Source: Micrococcales bacterium
GTDB taxonomy: Bacteria > Actinomycetota > Actinomycetes > Actinomycetales > Dermatophilaceae
Direction of reading: 5' to 3'
Assembly: GCA_030452775.1 (NCBI GenBank)
Contig: JAKDLQ010000141.1
Span: 1 to 6,081, forward strand
Length of the DNA stretch: 6,081 bases
Shown here: positions 5,999-6,081 of the stretch, one piece after another
Layout: every line of letters starts with the position of its first letter
Position numbering within the stretch: position 1 is the stretch's first letter
Made by a program: the position numbers and the translations under genes
Notes under the pieces: generated by a model
Seen by the model: only the letters and a program-made list of their open reading frames with translations
Databases searched by the model: none
What the model was told of the DNA's origin: nothing

Positions 5999-6081
5999 TG
6001 TCGCCTGCCAGGTTCATGGGACCGTTCTGAGCGGTTTTCTGCCAGGTTCATGGGACCACCTGGATGGCCAGTTATGGGACC
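5999..6081. mobile_element. Probable terminus of an IS21-family element
   Basis: The motif CTGCCAGGTTCATGGGACC is present perfectly at 6005-6023 and 6039-6057. A third, degenerate copy (TGGCCAGTTATGGGACC) runs from 6065 to the window end. IS21-family elements carry several subterminal copies of a transposase-binding repeat and terminal TG/CA dinucleotides; a TG occurs at 5999-6000, just outside the first copy. I infer that the element extends to the right beyond the window. No part of its transposase is visible, so the family call rests on repeat architecture and on a separate istB remnant nearby. Confidence 0.5.
6005..6081. repeat. Three direct repeats, 17-19 bp
   Basis: Two identical 19-base copies start 34 bases apart (6005 and 6039). 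A third copy at 6065-6081 lacks two bases and has one or two substitutions; its shared ATGGGACC end lies 24 bases after that of copy two. The constant right-hand part (ATGGGACC) suggests a protein-binding core. Confidence 0.9.

Noticed and set aside
6005..6081. Repeats at the right edge as the start of a CRISPR array
   Set aside because: Copies are 19 bases with unequal spacing (34, then about 24-26 bases) and a degenerate third copy; spacers are too short and irregular for CRISPR.

Overview
The window is high-GC DNA with strong G/C at third codon positions, typical of an actinobacterium. Gene content (monomeric NADP isocitrate dehydrogenase, a GNAT protein with an N-terminal CxC, an actinobacterial-type serine beta-lactamase-like hydrolase) and codon habits suggest Micrococcales, possibly Intrasporangiaceae. 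The family-level placement is inference from memory only.

Left part (1-4539), ordinary chromosome. On the minus strand, icd (66-2291) encodes a complete monomeric isocitrate dehydrogenase, with every active-site residue I know of at the expected position when the GTG start at 2291 is used. Upstream of it, also on the minus strand, lies a GNAT acetyltransferase gene (2436-3043) broken by a two-base CG duplication at 2679-2680. Divergent from it, on the plus strand, is an intact serine hydrolase of the beta-lactamase/esterase class (3169-4539). All three non-coding gaps here carry short tandem repeats of different period: about 25 bp after icd, 9 bp between icd and the GNAT gene, and 7 bp in the divergent promoter region. 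Two of the arrays overlap the stop codon of the adjacent gene.

Right part (4540-6081), accessory scrap zone. About 15 bases after the hydrolase stop is the frameshifted 3' end of an IS21-type istB helper ATPase gene (4554-4741, plus). An unrecognised 78-residue ORF follows (4763-4999, plus). Next is the N-terminal piece of a Tn3-family transposase (DUF4158 region, 5113-5408, minus), broken by two one-base losses. A multi-pass membrane protein of unknown function (5495-5986, minus) sits in visibly lower-GC DNA. The window ends in three copies of a 17-19 bp motif (6005-6081) that look like the multiple transposase-binding repeats at an IS21-family terminus, so a further element probably begins near 5999 and continues beyond the window.

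The genes do not form one pathway. icd is core metabolism, the GNAT and hydrolase genes are peripheral, and the right third records repeated insertion and decay. I see no convincing new multi-gene system. The items most worth attention are the repeat-filled gaps, the mobile-element graveyard and the IS-like terminus beside the membrane-protein gene.
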